64,000 nt of DNA. It comes from Parabacteroides goldsteinii DSM 19448 = WAL 12034. Its GTDB lineage: Bacteria > Bacteroidota > Bacteroidia > Bacteroidales > Tannerellaceae. Below, in pieces: positions 40,905 through 49,041 of this stretch; within the stretch, counting starts at the first letter, position 1, and the number at the start of each line of letters is the position of its first letter. The stretch spans positions 372,001-436,000 of the forward strand of contig NZ_KQ033912.1 of NCBI RefSeq assembly GCF_000969835.1, given 5' to 3'. The notes under the pieces are model-generated. The model was not told the origin of the DNA. It did no database searches and worked only from the letters and a program-made list of their open reading frames with translations. The position numbers were made by a program, and so were the translations under genes.

Positions 40905-41501
40905 TTAAAATTGATAAATCAGGTTAATTGCAGCCTGTGTTGGACCGAAATAATGTTTCTTGACGTATTCCTGACGACGACCGCAGTTTGTACAGGGGTA
41001 TTTCTCCGATTCGAGATAGAGATATCCCACACCGACCGTCGCTTCCAGATTCCAATGCTTGGAAAGCAACCATGAATAACCGTAGCTAACTCCTACTCCT
41101 GCTCCCCAACCTTGATGGCGCTCATTCTCGGTACCCAGTATTTTGATGTCCGATACATTATATAATATGTAAGGGACATGCAGACCGATGAAATGTTTGT
41201 AAGAAGTTTCACAAAACCAATAACGCAACTCCGGATGGAGTCGCCAATGCTTAAGAGATTTACCATAACTACCATCCTCTTTCTTTCCGTCGAACGGATT
41301 CAGACCGGTTTCTATATCCAATGACCAATGACGTGCCAGACGGAATTCAATTCCGGCATTGAAAGTTGCCATCGCTCCCCAATACGGAATATTCGTTTTC
41401 AGACCGACGACTGATCCTTTCTGACCACTCAATCTATCCTGTGCATAAAACGACAATGGAATCACAAACAGGAAGATCATGATAACAAGTTTTCTCATCA
41501 T
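40905..41501 (-). CDS. DUF3575 protein, first gene of locus B
   Basis: 198 residues with a signal (MMRKLVIMIFLFVIPLSFYA). Strands GLKTNIPYWGAMATFNAGIE, RLARHWSLDIETGLNPFDG, RYWFCETSYKHFIGLHVPYI and a C-terminal FGPTQAAINLIYQF give the same barrel-like pattern as the locus A protein (4915-5481); both also share a cysteine pair before the last loop (CTNC here, CAEC there). It heads a six-gene minus-strand operon. Upstream (41502-41977) I see no minus-strand TAnnTTTG box but two strong palindromes, so control of this operon may involve termination. Confidence 0.78.
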   Translation of the reverse strand: MMRKLVIMIFLFVIPLSFYAQDRLSGQKGSVVGLKTNIPYWGAMATFNAGIEFRLARHWSLDIETGLNPFDGKKEDGSYGKSLKHWRLHPELRYWFCETSYKHFIGLHVPYILYNVSDIKILGTENERHQGWGAGVGVSYGYSWLLSKHWNLEATVGVGYLYLESEKYPCTNCGRRQEYVKKHYFGPTQAAINLIYQF

Positions 41502-41635
41502 ACTTTTTGTTTTTAGTTATTTTGTTTTATTCGTTTATTATCCTCTTCACATCGCTATCAATCTATTCATTTCATTCATATCCAAACTACATGCATTAGG
41601 GTTACATGTAAATTAAGTAAATAAAATATATATAA

Positions 41636-41713
41636 TTTTTTGCTGTGCATACAGCAAAAAACCCTCATGAGGGTTTTTTGCTGTGCATACAGCAAAAAAC
41701 CCTCATGAGGGTT
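41636..41713. repeat. Tandem double palindromes upstream of locus B
   Basis: A 38-bp unit starts at 41642 and is repeated from 41680 (34 bp of it). Each holds two perfect palindromes: GCTGTGCATACAGC with flanking T6/A6, and ACCCTCATGAGGGT with flanking A6/T6. They share their A and T tracts, so pairing one hairpin competes with the next. The second palindrome looks like an intrinsic terminator on either strand. The rest of 41502-41977 is AT-rich with no gene visible. Confidence 0.75.
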
Positions 41714-41950
41714 ACTGGATTTATCCATCAATACTAATTTTTCGAAAACTTCGCCTTAAAATTATAAATTATAAAAAGCAATTATTCCAAATACCATCAA
41801 TTTCAAGACATATGGTATTATAATAGGGAAATTTGTTCCTTCATTAGTTCACAAAGGCAATAGACACAATCCTCATAAAAGAAGAATTATAATGTATTTA
41901 CCTTATATCCACTTTTCAATGAAATGTAACTGAAATTAAATAAATTCCTG

Positions 41951-41958
41951 TACTTTTG
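41951..41958 (+). promoter_or_regulatory. -7 box of the TrmH-family gene
   Basis: TACTTTTG fits TAnnTTTG and lies 19 bp before the start codon at 41978. The -33 is weak. Confidence 0.45.
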
Positions 41959-41977
41959 CTTTGTAAAAAAAGTAAAG

Positions 41978-42745
41978 ATGCTGAGTAAGTCTAAAATAAA
42001 ACAGATCCGTTCACTGGAATTAAAGAAGTTTCGCAACGAGTTAAATGCATTTGTTGCCGAAGGAAATAAGTTGGTGGCAGACATGTTACATGCATTCGAA
42101 TGCGACCTGCTGATAGCCAAACCGTCATGGATGGCAACACAAGGCGACATTCCCGCTAAGGAGTTGCTGGAAGCTGATGATGACGATATACGGAAAGCCA
42201 GTTTCCTGAAAAACCCGCAGGATGTACTGGCCGTCTTCAAACGTCCGACCTGGTCATTGGATGATACCGACCCCAAAAAACAGTTAATCCTTGCCCTCGA
42301 CGGGATACAAGACCCCGGCAATCTCGGTACGATCATACGGCTGGCCGACTGGTTCGGCATCGAACATATTATTTGTAGCCAGGACACCGCCGACGTATTC
42401 AGTCCCAAAACGGTACAAGCCACTATGGGGGCTCTCGTCCATGTAAAAGTACATTATACGGATTTGCACGACTACCTGAAAAAACAGGCAGAACAACAAA
42501 TCCCGTTATACGGAACGTTTCTTGACGGAGAAAATATGTACGCGAAAGAATTATCGGAAACAGGTATCATCATCATGGGAAATGAAGGAAACGGTATCCG
42601 CCCCGAGATAGAAACGCTTGTCAATGAAAAATTATACATACCTAACTATCCACAGGACAGGGAAACATCAGAGTCGCTGAACGTAGCAATCGCCACTGCT
42701 GTAGTCTGCGCCGAGTTCAGGCGTCGTCGGGGAAATGCTGGGTAA
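41978..42745 (+). CDS. TrmH/SpoU-family RNA 2'-O-methyltransferase
   Basis: 255 residues. An N-terminal substrate-binding part (KIKQIRSLELKKFRNELNAF, AEGNKLVADML) is followed by the knotted SPOUT domain. Motif 1 is LDGIQDPGNLGTIIRLADWF with the catalytic Asn and Arg. Motif 2 is IIMGNEGNGIRPEI, and motif 3 SLNVAIATAVVCAEFRR. It uses S-adenosylmethionine to methylate a ribose in rRNA or tRNA; which nucleotide cannot be said. Its 3' end overlaps the convergent 110-codon gene by 78 bp. Confidence 0.9.
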   Translation: MLSKSKIKQIRSLELKKFRNELNAFVAEGNKLVADMLHAFECDLLIAKPSWMATQGDIPAKELLEADDDDIRKASFLKNPQDVLAVFKRPTWSLDDTDPKKQLILALDGIQDPGNLGTIIRLADWFGIEHIICSQDTADVFSPKTVQATMGALVHVKVHYTDLHDYLKKQAEQQIPLYGTFLDGENMYAKELSETGIIIMGNEGNGIRPEIETLVNEKLYIPNYPQDRETSESLNVAIATAVVCAEFRRRRGNAG

Positions 42746-43000
42746 ATGACAGACTTGTACCAGAGAGTCTATGGTTACTGAATCCGTAACAGCCAGCCAT
42801 TCCGCTAAAGAAGAAACTCCAACCGGAGGAAAAGTAATATCTGACGGTACCGGCAATAAAGTACCGTCATAAAATTCTGTATTCGCAATCTCCTGTACCA
42901 GAGGATACACACCGGTCAAACGTCCCTTCGCATCCAACTCAAGATAATGCATACGGTACCATTTACGCCAATATATATAATGCGAAGCAATCCTGCGCAT
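42668..43000 (-). CDS. Conserved small protein downstream of DUF4296 gene
   Basis: 110 residues, no signal peptide or known domain. It begins MRRIASHYIYWRKWYRMHYL, rich in Arg and aromatic residues, then LDAKGRLTGVYPLVQEIANT, like a small metabolic-reporter strand pair. It starts 8 bp after the DUF4296 stop, which argues that it is real. The last 26 codons lie antisense to the end of the TrmH-family gene. I recall similar small proteins at this place in other Bacteroidales, but no function. Confidence 0.55.
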   Translation of the reverse strand: MRRIASHYIYWRKWYRMHYLELDAKGRLTGVYPLVQEIANTEFYDGTLLPVPSDITFPPVGVSSLAEWLAVTDSVTIDSLVQVCHLPSISPTTPELGADYSSGDCYVQRL

Positions 43001-43008
43001 ATTTTGAT

Positions 43009-43818
43009 CTAATTCTTTATAGAGTCCTTACGTGCAACTTGTATGGAGTCCTTTTCCGGTAACCGACCGTAGTTATACCGCATCAGGCTCAAACTATCCA
43101 CATAAATTTTGAAATAAGAGGTGGAATCATCCTTTCCGTTCAGGCGGATAAAACCATACACGCTCTTTACCTGTTTGGTAGGCAAAGTCCTTAACGTTGT
43201 TTCATGATAACCGTCGCGAAGAATTTTGTCGTTTACGGTAATAATCGTATCTCCCTGATTGGCGCTCAGACGGATCTCCGGACGATTCTTCATCGCATCG
43301 TTCAATCCCCAGACGCGCATTCCCAATACAAACGTACTGCCGGACGGATAGTTGGTTTCCGGTTTAATATCGACCGCTATCCCGTTAAACAGGGCATTCG
43401 GTTCTAAGGTAAGATAAGTAAGACGCGGCCAGATATCTACCGAATCCTGTTTAGATACAGGGGCGGCATTTGCCTGCACATCTCCCAGCGCCTTTTGCCG
43501 TTCATTCAGTTCGGCCAGTACCAAGTCGTAGACCTGCATGTACACATCCAGGTTACGCCCATACCAGACCAGCGAACTGTCATAAACAGCCTGTTCTATT
43601 TTATGCTTGCGGAATACAGACTGGTAAAGCGCTTCTTTCTCAGCATCGTCGCTATACTTTTTATAATCCGTGCTGATCATAGCTTCAGCCAGTTGCATAT
43701 CGATCAGGACAGCCTTCATTTCCTTTTCCGACAAAATACCATCAGGCACCTTACTACAGGAAACCAACAAAGCTGCCGTCAACAATGCGACACCATATCT
43801 GCGCAATTTATTCCGCAT
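43009..43818 (-). CDS. DUF4296 lipoprotein
   Basis: 269 residues. MRNKLRRYGVALLTAALLVSC is a lipoprotein signal (C21). PDGILSEKEMKAVLIDMQLA, then MISTDYKKYSDDAEKEALYQ and a VFRKHKIEQAVYDSSLVWYG segment, is the DUF4296 helical domain (about 25-115); the rest is beta-rich and unassigned (GSTFVLGMRVWGLND, GFIRLNGKDDSTSYFKIYVD). It directly abuts lspA, the enzyme that would process its own signal peptide. Its role is unknown; the domain is confined to Bacteroidetes. Confidence 0.82.
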   Translation of the reverse strand: MRNKLRRYGVALLTAALLVSCSKVPDGILSEKEMKAVLIDMQLAEAMISTDYKKYSDDAEKEALYQSVFRKHKIEQAVYDSSLVWYGRNLDVYMQVYDLVLAELNERQKALGDVQANAAPVSKQDSVDIWPRLTYLTLEPNALFNGIAVDIKPETNYPSGSTFVLGMRVWGLNDAMKNRPEIRLSANQGDTIITVNDKILRDGYHETTLRTLPTKQVKSVYGFIRLNGKDDSTSYFKIYVDSLSLMRYNYGRLPEKDSIQVARKDSIKN

Positions 43819-44445
43819 TTATTTATTACTTTCTTTTTCTTTAGAGAGACTGGCCGACAAGGTATGCCGGTAAAATATCAATAATAAGAAAACACCTACG
43901 CAGATTGCTGAATCCGCCAGGTTGAAGATAGGACGGAAAAAGACGAACTCCTCCCCACCCCAGATAGGAAGCCAGTCAGGCAATACCGTCTGAATCAACG
44001 GGAAGTAAAACATATCCACTACTTTCCCGTGCAGCCATCCCGCATATCCTCCGCCCGCAGGCATAAAAGATGCGATCTGACCGAAACTATGATCAAATAC
44101 CACTCCATAAAATACGGAGTCGATAATATTACCGATTGCTCCTGCAAATATCAACGAGACACAAGCAATAAAACCGAAATTATATTTGTCCTTTACAAGC
44201 TTATACAGGTAATAACCGATAAAGCCGACCGCCACAATGCGGAATATCGACAAAAACAACTTACCTATTACTTCTATACCGAAAGCCATTCCCGGATTCT
44301 CGGTAAAATAGAGATAAAACCACGGGGTAATCTCTATACTCTCATGCAACTGCATGTGTGTCTTGATCCAAATTTTGAGAGCCTGGTCAAGAATAAGGAG
44401 CAGCATTATAATCAACACTGCTCCCCAACCTTTAGAAAATTTCAT
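43819..44445 (-). CDS. lspA: Lipoprotein signal peptidase II
   Basis: 208 residues with four membrane helices (about 8-25, 65-85, 92-112, 170-190). The two catalytic aspartates are in GNIIDSVFYG and FNLADSAICVG, and the conserved N-terminal Asp is in LLILDQALKIWIK. It cleaves prolipoproteins before the lipidated cysteine at the inner membrane. It is slightly longer than the E. coli enzyme, as usual in Bacteroidetes, through an insert holding QTVLPDWLPIWGGEEFVFFR. It abuts the DUF4296 and DksA-like genes without gaps, and the cluster is co-directional with ileS, a widely conserved pairing. Confidence 0.95.
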   Translation of the reverse strand: MKFSKGWGAVLIIMLLLILDQALKIWIKTHMQLHESIEITPWFYLYFTENPGMAFGIEVIGKLFLSIFRIVAVGFIGYYLYKLVKDKYNFGFIACVSLIFAGAIGNIIDSVFYGVVFDHSFGQIASFMPAGGGYAGWLHGKVVDMFYFPLIQTVLPDWLPIWGGEEFVFFRPIFNLADSAICVGVFLLLIFYRHTLSASLSKEKESNK

Positions 44446-44826
44446 TTATCTCTTACCTCCTTGTTTTGCTTCGATACTCAAAGTAGCATGAGGAACGGCA
44501 CGCAGTCTTTCCTTCGGGATCAGTTTACCCGTTTCACGACAAATGCCATACGTTTTATTTTCTATACGGATCAAAGCAGCCTGTAAGTTCTGTATGAACT
44601 TCATCTGGCGTTGTGCCAAACGTCCGGCCTCTTCCTTCGACAAAGTTGCGGCACCTTCTTCCAACACCTTAAATGTTGGTGATGTATCAGCCACATCGTT
44701 ACCATCAGAATTGGTTACACCCGATCTCAACAACTCGTAATCCTTCTTGGCTACATCCAACTTCTCTAAAATAATGGCGCGGAACTCCTCGAGTTCAGCA
44801 TCCGAATATCTAGTCTTTTCTGCCAT
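44446..44826 (-). CDS. TraR/DksA-family protein lacking most zinc cysteines
   Basis: 126 residues. A helical N-terminal half (DAELEEFRAIILEKLDVAKK and EEGAATLSKEEAGRLAQRQM) leads to a TraR/DksA-type finger region, YGICRETGKLIPKERLRAVP. Only one of the four canonical cysteines (YGIC) is kept, so zinc binding is doubtful. DksA-type proteins reach into the RNA polymerase secondary channel; Bacteroidetes members of this form are common but poorly studied. It sits between ileS and lspA on the same strand and probably shares their transcript. Confidence 0.8.
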   Translation of the reverse strand: MAEKTRYSDAELEEFRAIILEKLDVAKKDYELLRSGVTNSDGNDVADTSPTFKVLEEGAATLSKEEAGRLAQRQMKFIQNLQAALIRIENKTYGICRETGKLIPKERLRAVPHATLSIEAKQGGKR

Positions 44827-44944
44827 GGTTCATTTAATTTTAGGTTCCACAATTCATAATATATATCAGGCGACCAAGTCGCAGTCCAAATATACGATAA
44901 TATTTATATGCAACAAGGGACGCCTTTCTTTTTTATAGAAAAAA

Positions 44945-47900
44945 TCACTCTTTTTCGATTCGTACCGACAGATTGAAATCTTCGAAATCAAGGACGGTCG
45001 CATCGCTTATGGCATGTTCCGTTATTTCAACAGATACAGCCAGCACCTGGTTCGCAATGTACTCATTAAATTCCTTAATTGCGTCATCCATCTCATCGGT
45101 CGAAAGAACGGTCACGACAATCTTATCGGTGATATCGTAACCGTTGCTCTTACGCAGGTTCTGGATACGGTTTACCAATTCGCGTGCCAAACCTTCCTTA
45201 CGCAGGCTTTCAGTGACTGTGATATCAAGAGCTACAGTCAGACGGCCTTCATTGGCAACCAACCAACCCGGGATATCTTCCGAGATAATTTCAACATCAG
45301 CCCGTTCGATAGTTGCTTCCTGTCCTTCCACATTCAGCATGAATGTTCCGGCAGCTTCGAATGCAAGGATATCCTCCTGACTCATGCTTTGGATAGCGGC
45401 AGCCAGACTCTTCATGATCTTACCGTAACGCGGGCCTAACTTCTTAAAGTCCGGCTTGATACGTTTTACCAGGATTCCGGCAGCGTTATCGACAAACTTC
45501 AGTTCCTTCACATTCACTTCGTTCAGGATCAGGTTCTTCACAGCTTCGATACTTTCCTGCTGATGGGCATCCATAACCGGCACCATAATGGTCTGGAGCG
45601 GCTGACGAACTTTGATATTCACTTTACGACGCAAAGCCAGCACCATGGACGATACATCCTGCGCCATCTTCATACGTTCTTCCAGATCCTTATCGATCAA
45701 TGCTTCGTCATATTTCGGGAAATCGGATAAGTGAACAGACTCAACCGTCTCACGTCCGGTTACAGCAATCAGGTCGCAGAACAACTGATCGGCATAGAAC
45801 GGAGCAATCGGAGCCATCAACTTGGCTATCGTTTCCAGGCAAGTATATAATGTCTGGTAAGCCGACAACTTATCGGTTGTCATACCACCACCCCAGAAAC
45901 GGCGACGGTTCAGACGTACATACCAGTTACTCAGGTTATCGTTTACAAATTCGGAGATAGCACGTCCCGCACGGGTCGGTTCGTAGGTATCATAGAATCC
46001 GTCCACATCTTTCACCAATGTATTCAGCAAAGAAAGAATCCAGCAGTCGATCTCCGGGCGTTCGTTCAGAGGAACATCCGGTTCCGAATAATCGAAGCCG
46101 TCCACATTTGCATACAGTGAGAAGAATGAATAGGTATTATATAATGTACCGAAGAACTTACGGCGCACTTCATCCATTCCGTCAATATCGAACTTGATGT
46201 TATCCCAAGGAGATGCATTCGTAATCATATACCAACGCAACGGGTCGGAACCATATTGTTCGATTGTAGAGAACGGATCGACCGCATTTCCCAGACGTTT
46301 GGACATCTTATTTCCATTCTTGTCCAGTACTAGACCGTTGGAAACAACCGCTTTATAAGCCACGCTATCGAATACCATTGTTGCCAGCGCATGCAGGGTA
46401 AAGAACCAACCACGTGTCTGGTCGACACCTTCCGCGATAAAGTCGGCCGGATAAACCGTACGGTTATCCAGTATTTCCTTATTCTCGAACGGATAATGGA
46501 TCTGGGCATAAGGCATCGCACCCGAGTCGAACCAAACATCGATCAGGTCGGTTTCCCGTTTCATCGGCTTACCACTTTCAGAAACCAGAATTACCTCATC
46601 CACATACGGACGGTGCAAGTCGATCTTTTCGTAATTATCCTTATTGTATTCACCCGGATTGAAGCCTTTATCCTTATATGGATTGCTTTCCATGAATCCG
46701 GCTTTAACAGCCTTTTCTATTTCGTTGTACAGTTCTTCCACCGAACCGATACATTTTTCTTCCGTTCCGTCTTCCGTACGCCAGATTGGTAACGGGGTAC
46801 CCCAATAACGGCTACGGCTCAGGTTCCAGTCCTGAAGGTTTTCCAACCATTTGCCGAAACGTCCCGTACCGGTGCTCTGCGGCTTCCAATTGATTGTATT
46901 ATTCAGTTCGATCATACGATCACGACAGGCTGTTGTGCGGATAAACCAGCTATCCAACGGATAATACAACACCGGTTTGTCGGTACGCCAGCAGTGCGGG
47001 TAATTGTGTACATGCTTTTCGATGCGGAACACGCGGTTCTGCACTTTCAGCATCATACATATTTCGATATCCAATGTTTCGTCTTTGTCTGTCTTTTCCG
47101 GATCGTACGCATTCTTTACGAACTTACCCTGCCACGGATCGTAATCGGCAGCGTTCATATGAGCCTGTACATACTCCGGATCCAGATCTTCCAGCAGATA
47201 GAACTTACCGGTCATATCCACCATCGGACGTCTGTTGCCATCCTTGTCGATCATCATCAACGGAGGAACGCCAGCTGCCTTAGCCACACGGTCGTCATCC
47301 GCACCGAAAGTCGGAGCGATATGTACGATACCCGTACCGTCTTCGGTTGTTACATAATCACCCGTAATTACACGGAAAGCACCTTCGCCCGGATTTACCC
47401 AGGGAATCAGCTGTTCATAATGCATGCCAGCCAATTCCGGTCCTTTCCATTCGCCAACCACCTTAAACGGAATCAGCTTATCTCCTATCTTATAATCAGA
47501 CAGTTCCAGACCGGCAGCTTTCGGATTGAAATGTGCATCCATCAAATCCTTTGCCAACACGACAGTCATCGGCATACCGGTATACGGATTGTACGTCTGA
47601 ACAGCCACATAAGTGATATTCGGACCTACGCAAAGAGCCGTATTTGAAGGCAATGTCCACGGAGTAGTCGTCCATGCCAGGAAGAATGCATCACCGAACT
47701 GTGCCATTTCGGGCTTCGGATCGAGGATATGGAATTGTGCCGTACAGGTCGTATCCTTCACATCGCGATAGCATCCCGGCTGGTTCAACTCGTGTGAGCT
47801 AAGACCTGTTCCGGCTGCCGGCGAATACGGTTGGATCGTATATCCTTTGTACAGCAAACCTTTCTTATATAATTCTTTCAGCAGATACCACAGCGTTTCG

Positions 47901-48373
47901 ATGTAACGGTTATCGTAGGTGATATACGGATTTTCCATATCCACCCAGTAGCCCATCTTATCGGTGAGGTCTTCCCATTCTTTGGTAAACTTCATCACAT
48001 CGCGGCGGCAAGCTGCATTATAGTCAGCGACAGAAATCTTCTTGCCGATATCTTCCTTGGTTATACCCATGGATTTCTCCACGCCCAACTCAACCGGCAG
48101 GCCGTGCGTATCCCATCCCGCCTTACGGTTGACCAGGAATCCTTTCATGGTCTTGTAACGGCAGAAAATGTCCTTAATCGAACGGGCAATAACGTGGTGA
48201 ATACCCGGCATACCATTTGCAGAAGGCGGTCCTTCGTAAAATACAAATGAGGGGTATCCTTCGCGGATTTCAAGACTCTTGTGGAAGATGTCTCCATCCT
48301 GCCACTTCTTCAGCACCTCTTTATTGACATTCGATAAGTCAAACTTAGAATATTCGGCAAATTTCTTACTCAT
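44945..48373 (-). CDS. ileS: Isoleucyl-tRNA synthetase
   Basis: 1142 residues, longer than the E. coli enzyme (about 940) and typical of the eukaryotic-like IleRS clade found in Bacteroidetes. The class I signature is PSANGMPGIHHVIARS near residue 55 (HIGH-like), and KMSKR is in GNKMSKRLGN (about 690). The editing domain lies between, with WTTTPWTLPSNTAL. The C-terminal part has the tRNA-binding extension (RKVNIKVRQPLQTIMVPV). It charges tRNA-Ile and edits valine. This clade is often associated with natural mupirocin resistance, which is not inferable here. A -7 box TAACTTTG lies at 48409-48416. Confidence 0.97.
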   Translation of the reverse strand: MSKKFAEYSKFDLSNVNKEVLKKWQDGDIFHKSLEIREGYPSFVFYEGPPSANGMPGIHHVIARSIKDIFCRYKTMKGFLVNRKAGWDTHGLPVELGVEKSMGITKEDIGKKISVADYNAACRRDVMKFTKEWEDLTDKMGYWVDMENPYITYDNRYIETLWYLLKELYKKGLLYKGYTIQPYSPAAGTGLSSHELNQPGCYRDVKDTTCTAQFHILDPKPEMAQFGDAFFLAWTTTPWTLPSNTALCVGPNITYVAVQTYNPYTGMPMTVVLAKDLMDAHFNPKAAGLELSDYKIGDKLIPFKVVGEWKGPELAGMHYEQLIPWVNPGEGAFRVITGDYVTTEDGTGIVHIAPTFGADDDRVAKAAGVPPLMMIDKDGNRRPMVDMTGKFYLLEDLDPEYVQAHMNAADYDPWQGKFVKNAYDPEKTDKDETLDIEICMMLKVQNRVFRIEKHVHNYPHCWRTDKPVLYYPLDSWFIRTTACRDRMIELNNTINWKPQSTGTGRFGKWLENLQDWNLSRSRYWGTPLPIWRTEDGTEEKCIGSVEELYNEIEKAVKAGFMESNPYKDKGFNPGEYNKDNYEKIDLHRPYVDEVILVSESGKPMKRETDLIDVWFDSGAMPYAQIHYPFENKEILDNRTVYPADFIAEGVDQTRGWFFTLHALATMVFDSVAYKAVVSNGLVLDKNGNKMSKRLGNAVDPFSTIEQYGSDPLRWYMITNASPWDNIKFDIDGMDEVRRKFFGTLYNTYSFFSLYANVDGFDYSEPDVPLNERPEIDCWILSLLNTLVKDVDGFYDTYEPTRAGRAISEFVNDNLSNWYVRLNRRRFWGGGMTTDKLSAYQTLYTCLETIAKLMAPIAPFYADQLFCDLIAVTGRETVESVHLSDFPKYDEALIDKDLEERMKMAQDVSSMVLALRRKVNIKVRQPLQTIMVPVMDAHQQESIEAVKNLILNEVNVKELKFVDNAAGILVKRIKPDFKKLGPRYGKIMKSLAAAIQSMSQEDILAFEAAGTFMLNVEGQEATIERADVEIISEDIPGWLVANEGRLTVALDITVTESLRKEGLARELVNRIQNLRKSNGYDITDKIVVTVLSTDEMDDAIKEFNEYIANQVLAVSVEITEHAISDATVLDFEDFNLSVRIEKE

Positions 48374-48408
48374 TTCGCGTTATATTTATCTTTCTTCTAA
48401 AAATGCCG

Positions 48409-48416
48409 CAAAGTTA
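48409..48416 (-). promoter_or_regulatory. -7 box of ileS
   Basis: TAACTTTG on the minus strand, 35 bp before the ileS start codon. The -33 is not obvious. Confidence 0.45.
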
Positions 48417-48468
48417 GTGATTTAATTCTAATTAGAAAAAACATATTTCTCTTTTGCGCTTTTATTAG

Positions 48469-48476
48469 TATCTTTG
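48469..48476 (+). promoter_or_regulatory. -7 box of the DUF3791 pair
   Basis: TATCTTTG fits TAnnTTTG, 28 bp before the start codon at 48505. The -33 is weak. Confidence 0.42.
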
Positions 48477-48504
48477 TAATGCAGATAAGTATATAGAATG
48501 AAAT

Positions 48505-48774
48505 ATGCAACAAGAAGCAACACATATATTCCGAGCGATAGACGATAAACTCATGGAGTTTGTGGTTTTTGCCATCGAAAGTGCAGCACAAAAAACTGGT
48601 ATTCCTGCCCCAGTCCTTTATAATCGATTAGAAAAGGTCGATCTCATCACCCGTTACCTTATCGAGGGATATGACATGCTTCATACTCAAAGTCGGGAAT
48701 ACATTGCGGACACATTGATAGAAGCTCTGGATAATTGGGAAAGATATTATAAAGAAAAAGAGAAACAATCATGA
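48505..48774 (+). CDS. DUF3791 protein, first of two
   Basis: 89 residues. The core KLMEFVVFAIESAAQKTGIP, with a YNRLEKVDLITRYLIEGYDM segment and LHTQSREYIADTLIEAL, matches DUF3791, small helical proteins nearly always encoded with DUF3990 proteins. DUF3990 resembles ADP-ribosyltransferase folds, and the pair has the size and layout of a toxin-antitoxin system, with DUF3791 the likely antidote or partner. Here the following DUF3990 gene survives only as a 15-codon stub, starting inside this gene's stop codon (ATGA). Confidence 0.75.
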   Translation: MQQEATHIFRAIDDKLMEFVVFAIESAAQKTGIPAPVLYNRLEKVDLITRYLIEGYDMLHTQSREYIADTLIEALDNWERYYKEKEKQS

Positions 48775-48818
48775 AAGTCTTTCACGGAAGTACAGCGGAA
48801 ACACAAACGCTTAAATAA
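48771..48818 (+). pseudogene. DUF3990 remnant
   Basis: The frame MKVFHGSTAETQTLK then stops. MK(V/L)(F/Y)HGS is the usual opening of DUF3990 proteins (about 150-170 residues), and the place between two DUF3791 genes is where that gene normally lies. The body of the gene has been removed by deletion. Confidence 0.6.
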
Positions 48819-48825
48819 ACAAACT

Positions 48826-49035
48826 ATGATAGATGTTTTAGTATGGAATAAATACAGTCGGATTGTGATGCAACTAGCTAAACAACTAAAAGTTTCTCCC
48901 GTAAAAGCATTGCATCTATTCTATAATAGTAATATATATGCTCTCTTACTTAATAAAGAATATCCTTTAATAACGATGAGCGATGCATATATTACCGATG
49001 AAATCATAATCGAATTGCAGCAACAACAAACCTGA
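48826..49035 (+). CDS. DUF3791-like protein, second of two
   Basis: 69 residues: MIDVLVWNKYSRIVMQLAKQ, then ALHLFYNSNIYALLLNKEYP and SDAYITDEIIIELQQ. It is the short second DUF3791-type member, normally on the far side of DUF3990. It begins 7 bp after the stub and looks intact. It may be kept as an orphan antitoxin that still protects against related toxins. Confidence 0.68.
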   Translation: MIDVLVWNKYSRIVMQLAKQLKVSPVKALHLFYNSNIYALLLNKEYPLITMSDAYITDEIIIELQQQQT

Positions 49036-49041
49036 CAAGTT

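Noticed and set aside
41642..41713. Repeat pair as ends of a mobile element
   Set aside because: The two copies are head-to-tail and adjacent, with nothing between them, so they cannot be terminal inverted repeats.
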